A stretch of 64,000 nucleotides of DNA, taken from contig CAJNDS010002330.1 of assembly GCA_905221605.1 (NCBI GenBank), forward strand, positions 356,576 to 420,575. Reading direction: 5' to 3'. Shown here piece after piece: positions 42,291-53,434 of this stretch. Each line of letters opens with the position of its first letter. Position 1 is the first letter of the stretch. Under the pieces are notes generated by a model, which had not been told where the DNA came from, searched no databases, and was given only the letters and a program-made list of their open reading frames with translations. Made by a program: the position numbers and the translations under genes. The stretch comes from Symbiodinium natans. Taxonomy: Eukaryota > Sar > Dinophyceae > Suessiales > Symbiodiniaceae.

Positions 42291-44570
42291 TGCCCAATTA
42301 GCTTTCAGCAAGCGTATTTGGGCGCTGGGGTAGCTATCCACGCTCGCTTTGGGAACGTTCAGTTCTGCAACATGGTGGGTGTGACATTGATGCACATATT
42401 TTCGGAGTGTTCAGAAATCAGCTCCTCTGTGCAGATGGTACCACCCTGGCCATGGGTGATGCAGTTGCCGGGATCTCTAGATGAACTTGCCACCTAGGTC
42501 CGTCTTTTTGGCAGCATCATGGCACTCATAGACCAATCACAGACGGGAGCAGCGTAACAGAATTCCAGTCATGGCTCTGGGCCGAGACTGCCTTTCCGTG
42601 CGTTGGGTTTTTCTTCTCTCCATTTCTAGCCGCTTGAAGCTACGGCGCGCCGAGCTTCCCTTCCTCTTACCCACCGGGAATACCCACGCAGGCGTTCGTG
42701 TCCACCCCTTGCTTACCTGAATGGCTTGGGGGTTCGGCGCTTACTCACATTGGAATTTCTTGGGCGGCACAAGGCTTCTGCGCGACCCTAAACCCCAAAC
42801 CCTAAACCCTAAACCCTGAACCCTACACAGCCCAAACCCCAATGCCCTAAACCCTGGGGTGGAGCCGTGAACCCCGGGCAGGCTGGTACGAAGTTGTGCA
42901 GAAACTCAGGGCCACCAGTGAGGCAAGGCCTGGATTCTTTAAGGGTTTAGGGTTTAGGGTTGAGGGTGTGGTGTTTAGGGTTAGGGTTTAGGGTTGAGGT
43001 TTAGGGTTGAGGGATTTAGGGTTTAGGGTTTAGGGTTTGGGTTTAGTTTTCAGGGTTTAGGGTCCGGGTTTGTTCTGTTTGTTAGGTTAGTAGCTGTAGT
43101 AGAGTATGAGACTCTCCGGTTTCTCGATTCTTAGAGAGTGTTCAAGTCTGGGAATCTTGGATTGCTGGATAATTGTTTACACTGCTATCGTGTTTGCTCC
43201 ACAGATTTCTTCTTTTTGTCCACATTAGCATTCCGCTTTGGTATTATAGTGCGATTGACATACTGTATGATCTTACTACCATACTGTAAGTTCCGTAAAG
43301 CGCACATCAGACTCGCTTTGTCTTCCTGGGCTGAGAGCCGAAGGCCTTTCAACGTCATCCTGAGACTCGCCCTAATGGCTTTGGCACTCTGACCTACAGC
43401 CTAAACCTCATCCCCTAAACCTTAATCCCCGAAACCCTAAACCTTAAGCCTCCTAAGCCCTAAGCCCTAAGCCCTAAACGAAATCCCCTAAACCCTAACA
43501 GACTCCCGATGAGCGCGCCTCTTCCAAAAACACCAAACAGGATGTAGGGTTAGGGCCAGGGTTTAGGGTTTGGGGTTTGGGGTTTATGCCGGAACAGAAG
43601 CCCTGCTCCTAACCACACCCCACCCCAAACATCTCGGCCCCAACCCTAAACCCTAAACCCGAGACCTGACCTCCAGGGCAAAGCTACCTTGGAGTGCTGG
43701 TATCCCAAGAAAACAGGCCCGGGAGGGGGGAGGGGCGGTGGGGATGGTTCGGGGTTTAGGGTTCAGGGTTTCAGCGTCGGAGTTTTTGGCGAAGGTTCTA
43801 GTATGAGGGGTTTAGGAAAATAGGGAACCCTTAAATCGACCCGCAATAGTAGGATCCCCTTATCATGTGGACCCAACAAGGTACCCCTAATGTCGGAAGC
43901 CCCCATATAGGCCACCTTCACATGCACCGAGACAGTATCTTGCTAGCTACCCTTGTGCCTGCCGGTGAACCCTAAGCTCTGAACCCTAAAGCCTCAGCTC
44001 TACCATCAAGCCTACGCCCCAAAATCCTAAGCCCTAAGCCCTGAACCCCGAACCCTAAACCCTCAAGAAGCCCTCAAGAGTGGAGCCCCTGCTCGGGAGG
44101 CATCCTCGACGAAATCGACAGAATACATGCAACTTGGCCTGCGCAGAGGTCCAGGGCATGTACTATACAGGGTGTCGTATGATCAGCCTTTAGGCCTGAA
44201 ACTCACACATGAAACCTGAAACCCTGAACCCTAGACCTGAAACCCTAGACCCGGAACCCTGAACCCGAAACCCTGAATCACCCTAAGCCTGAAGCCCTAG
44301 GCCTGAGGCCCCCTCGGCAAATGTAAGACCATCCCCGAAGCCATTCACCCATCCCAGAAGTCTTCATACAGATGTCGGACTAGTTACAAATAGTATTCTC
44401 TCATGGTCCCTACAGCACTATACTATATGAACACACCCAAAACCCTAGCCCTAACCCCGAAATCCCAAACCCGAAGCCCCAAACCCTAAACCCTAAAACC
44501 CCTAAACCCTAAACCCCAAAACCCCAGTCTAGTTACTAAGGCACCCTTACATTGCAAGGGAAGCCCTCAG
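42290..44570. other. no gene recognised; heptamer patches
   Basis: C-type at 42784-42860, G-type at 42938-43060, C-type at 43405-43500, with unique sequence at 43080-43390 between. 44215-44290 is a run of CCCTGAA/CCCTAGA variants. No coding island could be supported. Confidence 0.4.
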
Positions 44571-44630
44571 GCTCTCCACCCCGAGGGCTTCAAGAAGCAC
44601 GAGCTGTACCACAAGAAGTCCTTTGCAGCC
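44571..44630 (+). CDS. unassigned exon-like island
   Basis: After CTCAG the frame reads ALHPEGFKKHELYHKKSFAA. C-type sequence lies upstream (44460-44525). Family not recognised. Confidence 0.45.
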
Positions 44631-45138
44631 CCCTTGCCGAGTTACATTTGGTTTTTTGGTTTTTAGGGCTTGGGTGTTCCAAACCCCAAATCCCAAACCC
44701 TAAAATGGCCCTAAAACCTACGGGGCCATGCGAAAGGATCTTACTCGCAGGTTCCATTTCCATCCCTTGTGTACTTGGCATCGGTTTTGGGGAGGTTGGT
44801 GGCCGTCTGCGGATCCCCCAAGCCGAAAGTTGCTAGGTCTAGGGTTTAGGGTTTAGGGTTTAGGGCTTAGGGGGACACTTGTTACCCGACTGAAACCTCT
44901 GATGTGTAGGTTCCTTCGGGGCAAAAGCTGGGGTGGAATGCAGGGTAGCTAAAGTTCTGAGCTCTTGAGCCACACTTGCGGTCTGAACCTTGAACCTAAA
45001 CCATAGCCATGACTTCCCCATCAACCTTCCGGACGAGTTCTTAATAGGAACGAGGGCAATGAGGGATCCCTTAGGGTATGATGTAGGGCGCCTACTTCCC
45101 AACTTTCCCTTGCAAAGAACCAGCAAAGCTTGCTACGA

Positions 45139-45182
45139 AGGAAGCCCTTCAGCTCCTGAAGCGTTTGAGCCTGGGGTTCTGC
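45139..45182 (+). CDS. short exon-like island
   Basis: After CGAAG the frame reads EALQLLKRLSLGF, helical. Family unknown; G-type sequence lies upstream at 44840-44870. Confidence 0.3.
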
Positions 45183-45397
45183 TTTAGGGTTGCAGGGTTC
45201 AGGGCACACAGCATGCTAGGGAGCCCACGGGTTCAGGTCTCTCTGTGGTGTTCCTGCCTCAGCCCATAGGCTTGAAGCTTGGAGATCCCCAAAGAAGCTC
45301 AGCTTGTCAGCCTTCAGGACGAAGCAATAATCCCCCCAAGCCCTAAGCCCTACAAATCCTAAGCCCCACAAGCCCTAAACCCTGTAAACCCTAACCT

Positions 45398-45417
45398 CCC
45401 CCCCCCCCCCCCCCCCC
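45398..45417. repeat. poly-C run (20)
   Basis: C homopolymer directly following CCCTAAAC/CCCTAAC units, on the same strand. Confidence 0.95.
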
Positions 45418-45479
45418 TCCCCACAAACCCGAACCCCTCTAAAGCCCTCTAAACGCGGCAGCGGCAAAGGCCAACATCC

Positions 45480-45533
45480 AGGACGTGGTAGGCTGCGAGA
45501 TGGCGGATCTCGTAGATCACGAGGCGGGCTGCT
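45480..45533 (+). CDS. unassigned exon-like island
   Basis: After AAAG the frame reads ANIQDVVGCEMADLVDHE and ends at GAG|GCG, a GC donor. C-type sequence and a C run precede it. Family not recognised. Confidence 0.45.
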
Positions 45534-45604
45534 CAGGGCCCCATGAGCTATGAAGCCCAAATGGGGGCTTACGAGATTAGGGGGTCCCTAAACCCTGAAC
45601 CCTA

Positions 45605-45690
45605 AACGTTATTGGGGTCCTTTTGTATACAGTAGGTGGATCCTACTATTTGGGGTTTATTTTCGGGGTCCCCTATAGTTTCGTAAACCC
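45605..45690. mobile_element. dispersed short element, family 4
   Basis: ATTGGGGTCCTTTTGTATAC, TCCTACTATTTGGGG and TTTCGTAAACCCCC occur in the same order at 63428-63580 and, inverted, at 14270-14336. Confidence 0.55.
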
Positions 45691-45709
45691 CCAAATCCTA
45701 AACTCGACT

Positions 45710-45830
45710 CTTGACCTAGAAGGGAATGAGGGAATCATGGTGCCCTACATAATCCCTATTGAAGGGCATGTTAAGAGGGGGATACAAGGTACCTAGTTCC
45801 CCATCATTCCCTACTAAGAACCCAGGGGGC
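45710..45830. mobile_element. foldback MITE related to 39195-39334
   Basis: AGGGAATGAGGGAAT at the left and CATTCCCTACTAAG at the right match the ends of the other copy; the interior is diverged. Confidence 0.55.
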
Positions 45831-46042
45831 TTTAGGCTTCAGAGACGATGCATTTCATTTTAGTTGGGGTGGGGGGGGGGGAGGGGTGCGGGGAGACCGC
45901 AGGGTTCCAGTCTTGTCGTTCCTTGGACTTTTCGGAAATTTGTTTTAGCCTATTCGGGGGGGTTGAAGAGTGGGTTTTGAATGGGCCACCCTGCAGGGTT
46001 TGGCTCCTGAAGCCCTAAACCCTGAACCCTAAGCCCGGCGAG

Positions 46043-46114
46043 GTGCGGAACGTCGTGCGCGCCCGATGGAATCGGATTCGCACGGCCATGCGGATGTATG
46101 CCCGCCGGCGGCAG
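46043..46114 (+). CDS. unassigned basic exon-like island
   Basis: After GCGAG the frame reads VRNVVRARWNRIRTAMRMYA then RRRQ, a basic amphipathic helix that could resemble a calmodulin-binding IQ-like segment. CCCTGAA/CCCTAAG units precede it. Function not inferred. Confidence 0.45.
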
Positions 46115-46684
46115 GGCTAGGAGGATCAGGGTCGTAGGGGGTCCTGTGATGCCGAACGCCCTATGAGGCTGCTCGGGCCCGTGGGTCCCCACTGTAGCCC
46201 TCCTGCTTTGGGGTTCAGGGTTTCGGCATGCTTCTTGGGGTTTGAGGCTCTGGGGTTTCTGCGGGTCAGTGCGCTAAACCCTAAATCCTGAGCTGTTGGA
46301 GAGATTTGGGTTGAGGGCTTCTTGTTTGTTTCTTTGGGCTTAGCCTGGTTTAGCCTTGTTTCGGTTCTTGTTCAGGAAGTATGACACCACCCCCCAAAAA
46401 GTCCTTGGTTAAAACTGAGCCTGGGAAGGTACTAGCAATCATCGAAATCGTAGTCTCAAATTAGAGCCGTACTATTAGAAGAAGAGGTCATAGTTGAAGG
46501 AGAAAAAAAAGTCATAGGCAAAGGAATATTCTCGCCGAGGAAGTTGTCCTTCCTGTTTTCCCCAACCAACAGCTGCGCACCCTAAATCCTAAAGTGGCGA
46601 AGGGGTCGACGTGCTTGCCAGGATTTAAGCTTCTCTTGAAATCTTCGGACTCAGGGTGTAGAGGTCGGGTGCAGGGCTACGGGC

Positions 46685-46803
46685 GCTAAACCCTAAACCC
46701 TAAACCCTAAACCCTAAACCCTAAACCCTAAACCCTAAACCCTAAACCCTAAACCCTAAACCCTAAACCCTAAACCCTAAACCCTAAACCCTAAACCCTA
46801 AAC
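46685..46803. repeat. longest perfect CCCTAAA array, about 17 units
   Basis: Uninterrupted C-type heptamers. A small coding-like island (about 46848-46896, reading QEAEAKMQSSVRDPSK) follows. Confidence 0.98.
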
Positions 46804-46990
46804 CACCCAAAAAAACAAACAAGCACCTAAAAAGGCCCTGAACTCGTTACAAGAAGCCGAGGCAAAGATGCAGAGCAGCGTGCGGGATCCCTCGAAGTAG
46901 CCTCGAGCCGACTGGCGTTTCGGGCCTTTGGGGTAGGGTTTCGGGTGGTGTAGCCCCCCACACACAAAACCCCAAAAGTGCTGTGGAGTC

Positions 46991-47449
46991 TCAGCTTTCC
47001 AAAAGCGTACCAAAGAGGGCTCCATCGTTTCTGTCAGCCCCCCCAAAGAATCGTTCGTACTTGCTGAGCGAGTCGGCTCCCCGCACGTGCGCTGGAACCA
47101 GCGTTGGTGAGCGTTGTCTCAGATGGATGGCTTCCAAAGGCCCACGTTGAGGTTCTTCTAACGCCGCGATAGAAACAGAAATGCCCACAAAACACAGCAC
47201 CAGTTGTAGCATGATTTGTGTTAGCACGATGATGATCTTGGTTACAGCAGTACAGTAGGCCCTTAGCAGTCCTACCAGCACACTAATACTGCTCCTAGTC
47301 GTAAGGGGCTTTGGCTTTGGGTGGCCAAGCATCTGCAAGCCGCTGTCGATGGAGGCTTCTTGGATCAGAGGCTGCGCGTCGCTCGCACGATGCCGCACAC
47401 CCTCGAGGCTCTTCAAGGCCCCCCCAGAGATACCCTCAGCCAAGAGCAA
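46991..47449 (-). CDS. hypothetical protein, minus strand
   Basis: A 152-codon open frame with a hydrophobic, membrane-like segment (SVLVGLLRAYCTAVTK then IIIVLTQIMLQLVLCFVGIS). Its first part (GALKSLEGV...SDAQPLIQEAS) is similar to a minus-strand fragment at 58672-58760 (GALYSLE...SDVPCLIQE). It could be an exon of a minus-strand gene or part of a dispersed gene family. No family is recognised. Confidence 0.35.
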   Translation of the reverse strand: MLLAEGISGGALKSLEGVRHRASDAQPLIQEASIDSGLQMLGHPKPKPLTTRSSISVLVGLLRAYCTAVTKIIIVLTQIMLQLVLCFVGISVSIAALEEPQRGPLEAIHLRQRSPTLVPAHVRGADSLSKYERFFGGADRNDGALFGTLLES

Positions 47450-47499
47450 GTTAGTTCCAGGCTTCCCAAGTCTCTTAAACCCGAAACCCGAAGCCCGTA

Positions 47500-48650
47500 C
47501 ACCCTAAACTTTTAAACCCAAAGCTAGTGAGTCTCAGGCATCCCCGCCGAAGTTGTTAATGCGGTTGCGGTGGTCCCAAGGACCCTCCCAGCCTGATTCC
47601 TCGCGAAACGGCGTGGCCAGAAAAGAGCGCCCCATGTCAAGGTTTCGAAGCATAGAAACGCAGAGTGTCCATTCTTAGCACCATTATTATGGAAGCAAAA
47701 AATTAGGTACCCCGAAAGCCTATTTAGTATGGTTTGTGGCTTTCTGGGTACTTATTGAGTGTTAATGCAGTTTTTGCCAGGGTCCCAGCATCGCCTTTTC
47801 GACGGTGTTGGGTCGTAGTTGAGTGGTTGTAATTAGGGGCGAGTCACTGTGATTGCTTTTGCCATCCAATACTGTAGCATGGAAGCGCAAGGGAACTCGC
47901 TTGCTGATTTTTGTCAGCTCGGCACGAGCATTACTTGTGCCCCCGCCTTTTCGGCTCATTGTCATGGCCATCGGAGCTCTGAAATCCGTTTTGCATGCGT
48001 GCCAGCCTCGGATGGGGAGGCGGATGCATGTGGGTCGGGTGTAAGATGAGTTCCTGTCAGCATGTGGGGAGACTTCCAGTTTTAGTTTGAATTTGGATGT
48101 GAACTGGATATGACTCCCTTACACCCTAACCCTAAACCTAAAGCCCGAAACTCAAAAAACCCGCACTTTGGGTCGCACGGAAGTTGCCACCCTTGAGAAA
48201 ACATGCGTCTGGAGGCCTTACATAGGACCCTAAACCCTCCGGAAACCCTGAATGCTGAAGTTTTGGGTTTAGGGTTTATGCAAGACCTTGAAATCTACAA
48301 CCCTCAGCCCAAGATGCCACCACCACCCTACATTCCTCCTGAACGACATCGAAAGTCGAAATCCGCAAGCCCAAGCCCCTGAGCCCCTAAAAGGTACCCT
48401 ACGGTTCTCGGATGCCCAGTAGTACCCTTCTTCCCCTGCTGTAGGGGGTTGTGGGTACTTTATGACCCCCAGAGTACCACAAAGAACGCGTTGTTGTTCA
48501 CCCTTTGGTGTTTAGGGCAACCTGGAAAATGCGGATGTTCTTCCTCCAAGGTTTAGGGTTTAGTGTTAAGCCACTTCGCAGGCGGGTGGGCTTCGGGCTT
48601 GGGGAACCGGGTGTGATGGGCGGCGCCCATACAAGACTCCCACTACCCCG
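47500..48650. other. heptamer-poor stretch, no gene recognised
   Basis: 47540-47640 can read GIPAEVVNAVAVVPRTLP on the plus strand (weak). 47640-48110 is unique sequence with C-type fragments only at 48120-48240. Confidence 0.35.
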
Positions 48651-48656
48651 CGAGGC

Positions 48657-48756
48657 GCGCGTGCGCGCACGCACGCACGCGCGCACGCACGCACGCACGC
48701 ACGCGCGCACGCGCGCATCGCACGCACGCACGCGTGCACGCACGCACGCACGCACA
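48657..48756. repeat. GCAC microsatellite
   Basis: GCAC/GCGC repeats that read as Arg/Ala/His/Thr repeats in open frames on both strands; these are artefacts. Confidence 0.95.
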
Positions 48757-49593
48757 AGGCTAGGCCCGAGGCCAAGAGTCCCAGGCTGCAAGGTTGTATC
48801 TGACATCAAAAGCAGCGTTGGGAGTCATTGATTTTTGCAGTTTCGCATCGGTAGACTGTTTTGGACTGGTGTTGAGATTCTGAACTTGAAATACAATCTG
48901 TGAACAACCAAGTGTTTTTCAAGTTCGCTCAGCCTTTTCCACAACGGACCGAAACTCCAGCCTATTCTCCCTCTACGCTGCCGAAAGTATTGCACTTTCA
49001 AAGTAATCGGCTTGTTATGAAAGTGTCGCAGAAGGAGGCAGAAGGAGGCACCGTCTGCATGAGGTCAGTATAACACCACACAATGATTGCAATGGATCTG
49101 CAACTACGGCGACCGACTTCCACATTGGCACCTTTAGGTTGAAAAACGGGCGTTCAAAGGGAACATCCAGACACGTTGAGTAGCTTTAGTTTCTGAAGGA
49201 AATGGTTTGTGAAGGATCGCGAGCCACCAATCGAGGGATTGAAGGGTCATGTCGCTTCTAGTAGGAACCCCACGTGAAATGACAAACAGAATGCTCTGAG
49301 CTGAGAGAAACACGACTTTCGCCAGTTCGAGTGAGCGCGCGAGACTTGCAATCCTAGCATCACGACAGGAATCTTCGCGCCTGTCGTTAGAGGATCCTTT
49401 CCAGGACGGGGGGCTGTTGCCAGCATTTGCCATTTACACCAGGTCTGTCCTTGCGCTCACTGCTACTTGTGCCGTAGGAGTTGTCGGCCACCACGAAGGC
49501 CCTGGAAGCAGTTAAGAGACCAAAAAACCCAAAACTGGCACTGGGGAGGCCCTGGAAGCAGACAACTGCCCGCATGTGTTGTAGAGTATATAC

Positions 49594-50528
49594 ATATGTA
49601 CAGTTGGGAGCATGTTTTATTCAAGTTGCAGCACTCATTTCCGAAACTTGCGGTGTTGAGTGAATTATACATGATTGTATTTGGCGCGCATGTTTTGTAC
49701 AGTGTACAGGTACAATTGGGAGCATGTTTTTGCCGTTTGGGGTCTTTCGAGCGACCCTAAACCCTAAATTTCAGATTCAAGTTGCAGCACTCATTTCCGA
49801 AACTTGCGGTGTTGAGTGAGTTAAACATGATTGTATTTGACGCGCATGTTTTGTATAGTGTACAGGTACAATTGGAATCATGTTTTTGCCGCTTGTGGTC
49901 TTCTGAGCGACCCTAAACCCTAAATTTCAAGTTGAAGCACTCATTTCCGAAACTTGAGGTGTTGAATGAATTAAACATGATTGTGTTTGGCGCGCATGTT
50001 TTGTATAGTGTACAGGTACAATTGGAAGCATGTTTTTGCCGCTTGGGGTCTTTTGAGCGACCCTAAGCCCTAAATTTCAAGTTGAAGCTCTCATTTCCGA
50101 AGCTTGTGGTGTTGAGTGAATTAAACATGATTGTATTTGGCGCGCATGTTTTGTATAGTGTACAAGTACACTTGGAAGCATGTTTTTGCCATTTGGGGTC
50201 TTTCGAGAGACCCTAAGCCCTAAATTTCAAGTTGAAGCACTCATTTCCGAACCTTGCGGTGCTGCATGAACTGAACGATTTTTGTTTCGGCGCGCAGGGT
50301 TTTGAATAGTGTACAGGTACACTTGGAAGCATGTTTTTGCCGCTTGGGGTCTTTTGAGCGACCCTAAACCCTAAATTGCAAGTTGAAGCACCCATTTCCG
50401 AAACTTGCGGTGTTGAATGAATTATACATGATTGTATTTGGCGCGCATGTTTTGTATAGTGTACAGGTACAATTGGGGGCATGTTTTTGCTGCTTGGGTC
50501 TTTTAAGCAACCCGAAACCCTAAATTTG
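49594..50528. repeat. 150-bp satellite, about six units
   Basis: The marker CATTTCCGAA occurs at 49636, 49792, 49942, 50092, 50242 and 50393, spacing 150-156 bp. Each later unit contains one GACCCTAAACCCTAAAT segment, two telomere-type heptamers at a fixed place. Diverged copies of GTAGGARTTGTYGGCCACCA flank the array (49475 and 50528). Confidence 0.95.
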
Positions 50529-50756
50529 TAGGAATTGTTGGCCACCACCAAGGGAAAGGGTCCAGTTTCCCAGGACTTTCGCCAGTGCCGCACAGTGAGG
50601 GTTTTCCGTGCAGATCGCAAGCATGTAAATCATGCTGTGCACCATATCGTTTTGCTGCAAGGAGCCCGCACCTGCCAGACTTTCAAGGATCCCTTCCAGG
50701 CCTGGCGTTTGCTGCACCTGCGTGGGAGTCGAGAGTTCACGGGCTGCAGGGCTCAA
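50520..50756 (-). CDS. hypothetical protein fragment, minus strand
   Basis: A 78-codon open frame reads GLEGILESLAGAGSLQQNDM then VHSMIYMLAICTENPHC, which looks coding. It borders the satellite. No family recognised. Confidence 0.3.
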   Translation of the reverse strand: MSPAARELSTPTQVQQTPGLEGILESLAGAGSLQQNDMVHSMIYMLAICTENPHCAALAKVLGNWTLSLGGGQQFLQI

Positions 50757-52200
50757 TGTTCGAGTTTCTTGCCTTGGTCCCGTGCTGTCACGCTTTAAAC
50801 GCTCGGTGTCGCGAAAGCGTGGCGGGGGCGTAATATCCTGCCTGTTAGGCTCTTGGATGGCTAAGGCATACTAGGGCGGTATGTGGTATGAGCGCCACAT
50901 CCTGAAACCCTGAAGAGCCCCGCCCTAAACTTGGAACAGGAACCAGGGCTTTGGGTCTGGGGATGTTTGGGATCAAGGAATCTAGGGCTCTTGACGGCAA
51001 AATGAAAGGGGGCTGCGGGGCCCAGATGATGTGCCTTGCGTGTGGTGTGAAGTTGTCTTGTTCCTCTTTTTCTGTATTCTTCGTTCGAAGAAGATGTCGA
51101 GAGCGGCAGCCTCGTTTGTTGTGTTTTGAGGGCTTCAGAAGAGTCCAGCAGGCTACTGTCGTTGTCCTTTGTCGTAAGGGTGGCCACACCCTATCGGGGC
51201 CCCGCAGCAAACCACGGCCGGACCCTCATGATCCTCAAACTTTGGTTTTTGAAACGGATTGGGTTCTCGTTTAGGTTCAACAGGAGAATGTGCTTTGGCA
51301 TGGGTTTTGTCGCCGAACGCGGCAGTGAAGGGAGGCCGGGCTCCTTTCACCATGTGCTTTTGGGGGCCAAGCGCGGCAGTGAAGATAGGCCGGGATCCCT
51401 TCGCCATGTGCGTTGGGGTCCAAACGCCACAGTCAAGGGAAGTGTAAATTGCGAGCTTAGAGCGGTTCAGGGTTTCAGGGCTTCCGTTTTTCATGTTTTG
51501 GCTTTTGGTTTTGGGGGTTTAGGGCGGAGCTTTTGCAAGGTGAAAGAATGTGGTTGTTTTGTTCCCCTGCTTCTACTCTTCGAAGATGTCGAGAGCAGCA
51601 GCCTCGTTTGGATGTTTTGAGGGCTTCACGAGAGTGGCCCAACATTTTGCTTACTGTTTCGTTCTATCTCTTTCCAGAAATGTGCGGGAAAAGTTCTTCG
51701 CTTCTCGGAGAAACTGTGTGAGCCTGTCTTGCGCCCATTCTTTTCTTTCGTTGTTCAAAAGCGAAAATGGTCATGTCCGAAACATTCACTTTCCGGAAAG
51801 ATGTGTTAAGGGAGGGTTCCTTCCGCCCTTGACGTTTATCAGCAAGCCAGAGAGAACAAGGGAGAGAGTGAGAGAGAGGAGGAAGGATCGAATCATGGGC
51901 TCTTCGTCCAGCGAGAGCGCCCCACATGGTTTCGGGTTTCAGGGGATGCGCCCTCAGGTTTTTCTTTTGCAGGGCTGGAGAGCTGAGAGATGTGGTGGCC
52001 CCAAAGAATTTTGAGCCTTTGTGGGGATAGGAGAAATGGGGCGTGTCTGGGGTCTGCAGAGGTTTGCGTGAATTGAAATGAGAGGAATATTCGGCTTGCC
52101 AGAAGCGATAAGACATAATTACTTAAGCTCGGCTTGTCAGCTGTTTCGACAAATCACATGAGAAATGCAGAGTGATATCACACACAACTTCTATTTCCTG
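50757..52200. other. heptamer-free stretch with internal duplications
   Basis: A ~70-bp segment (GAAGATGTCGAGAGCGGCAG..., then GTTTTGAGGGCTTC) occurs at about 51090 and again at 51580. A ~58-bp unit (GCGGCAGTGAAGGGAGGCCG...) is repeated two to three times at 51315-51440. Overlapping open frames on both strands give no recognised product. Confidence 0.4.
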
Positions 52201-52429
52201 CGTCTTGAGGGTTTTAGGGTTTAGGGTTTAGGGTTTAGGCTTGGTTTTAGAAGTACAAGAACGATTGATAGACGAAACCTTTCACCACTTCCTTACTGAC
52301 GAGTGAAAGTGACGCACGAGCGTGTTGCCTGCGCCCCCTGTTTCACATTGAAGACGAACACGCGAGTGGCGCAAGCAACCTGATGACCTCGAAACCCCGA
52401 AACCTGAGAACCCTGAAGCCCAGAAGTTC

Positions 52430-52545
52430 CGAAACCCTCAACCCTAAACTCCAAACCCTAAACCCCAAACCCTAAGCCCCAAGCCCCAAGCCCCAAACCC
52501 CAAACCCCCAAACCCTAAAACCCCAAACCCCAAGCCCCAAACCCG
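52430..52545. repeat. CCCCAAA/CCCCAAG/CCCTAAA array
   Basis: C-type units dominated by CCCCAAA and CCCCAAG variants, ending just before the island at 52549. Confidence 0.9.
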
Positions 52546-52548
52546 AAG

Positions 52549-52625
52549 GCTCACAGAGCTCCGGAAGCTCTTGCAGAGGAAGCGGGCTTGGCCCTGGCCC
52601 AAGGGTGACCGGCGCCCCTTCCCCA
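52549..52625 (+). CDS. unassigned basic exon-like island
   Basis: After CGAAG|G the frame reads LTELRKLLQRKRAWPWPKGD then RRPF. C-type repeats lie upstream and G-type fragments downstream (52635-52670). Family unknown. Confidence 0.45.
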
Positions 52626-53348
52626 CGAAGAGGGTGTAGGGTGTAGCGTTTTTAGGGGTTTGGGTTTTGTGGTTGATACCCTGGCCGTCGCTAAACCAGA
52701 ACTTAAACTTTGAAACTCAAGGGGCAGACATGATTATCACAGTTTCGCAAGTGTGTTGCCTGGGCAAGGGTTGCCCTAGAACCCCTAAATCTGCATTTGG
52801 CGTTTAGGGTTTAGTGGTGTCAGTGACTCAGAGGGTTTGGTGCAGACAGCGCTGGGCCGAGGCACGGCGAGCCCGTACCCGAAGGGAAGCCGAGTAGCCT
52901 CGGATCTAGCGTAAAACTAGGAAAAATAGATCAGTTTTCTAAATCAGGGTCCCTTTTTTTGGGTACCCTAAAGAGAAATTGGCCCCTTTTTTCCACGGTC
53001 CCCAAAAGGGGACAAAGCTTTACCGAGCTGACCATGAAGCATTCACAGGACAATTTGTGCGGGCGCTGGTCCCTAGGTTTAAACCCTCAACCCTAACTCT
53101 TACCCCGAAACCCTAAACCCGAAACCGAGAACCTAAGCTGCCGGCTCTCAGGTTGATCCGAAACAGTATTCAGCGCAGGCTTTTGGCCCTAAGCCGTAAT
53201 GACTAAACCCTGAACCCTAAAAGGCTTGGGGCGTCCCCAAGCCGAATGGGAAAGGTTATGATGTTTAGGACTTCGAGTTTCGGATTCAGGACAAGAAGCC
53301 TAGACCCTCAATGAACAAACTTGAACACATAGCTATGGTTCTAACAAG

Positions 53349-53408
53349 GGTGGACCAAGTGGTGCGCGTGGTTGAAGAGTTCCACATCTACATGCACCTC
53401 AGTGTCAA
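53349..53408 (+). CDS. unassigned exon-like island
   Basis: After ACAAG the frame reads VDQVVRVVEEFHIYMHLSV. It lies just upstream of the minisatellite. Family unknown. Confidence 0.4.
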
Positions 53409-53434
53409 TTTTTAGGGTACCCCTAAACCCTCAA

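Noticed and set aside
46685-46803. True chromosome end
   Set aside because: Arrays occur in both orientations across the whole window with coding islands on both sides, so they are interstitial.
48498-48831. Arg/Ala/His-rich frames on both strands
   Set aside because: GCAC microsatellite; both strands stay open because of composition.
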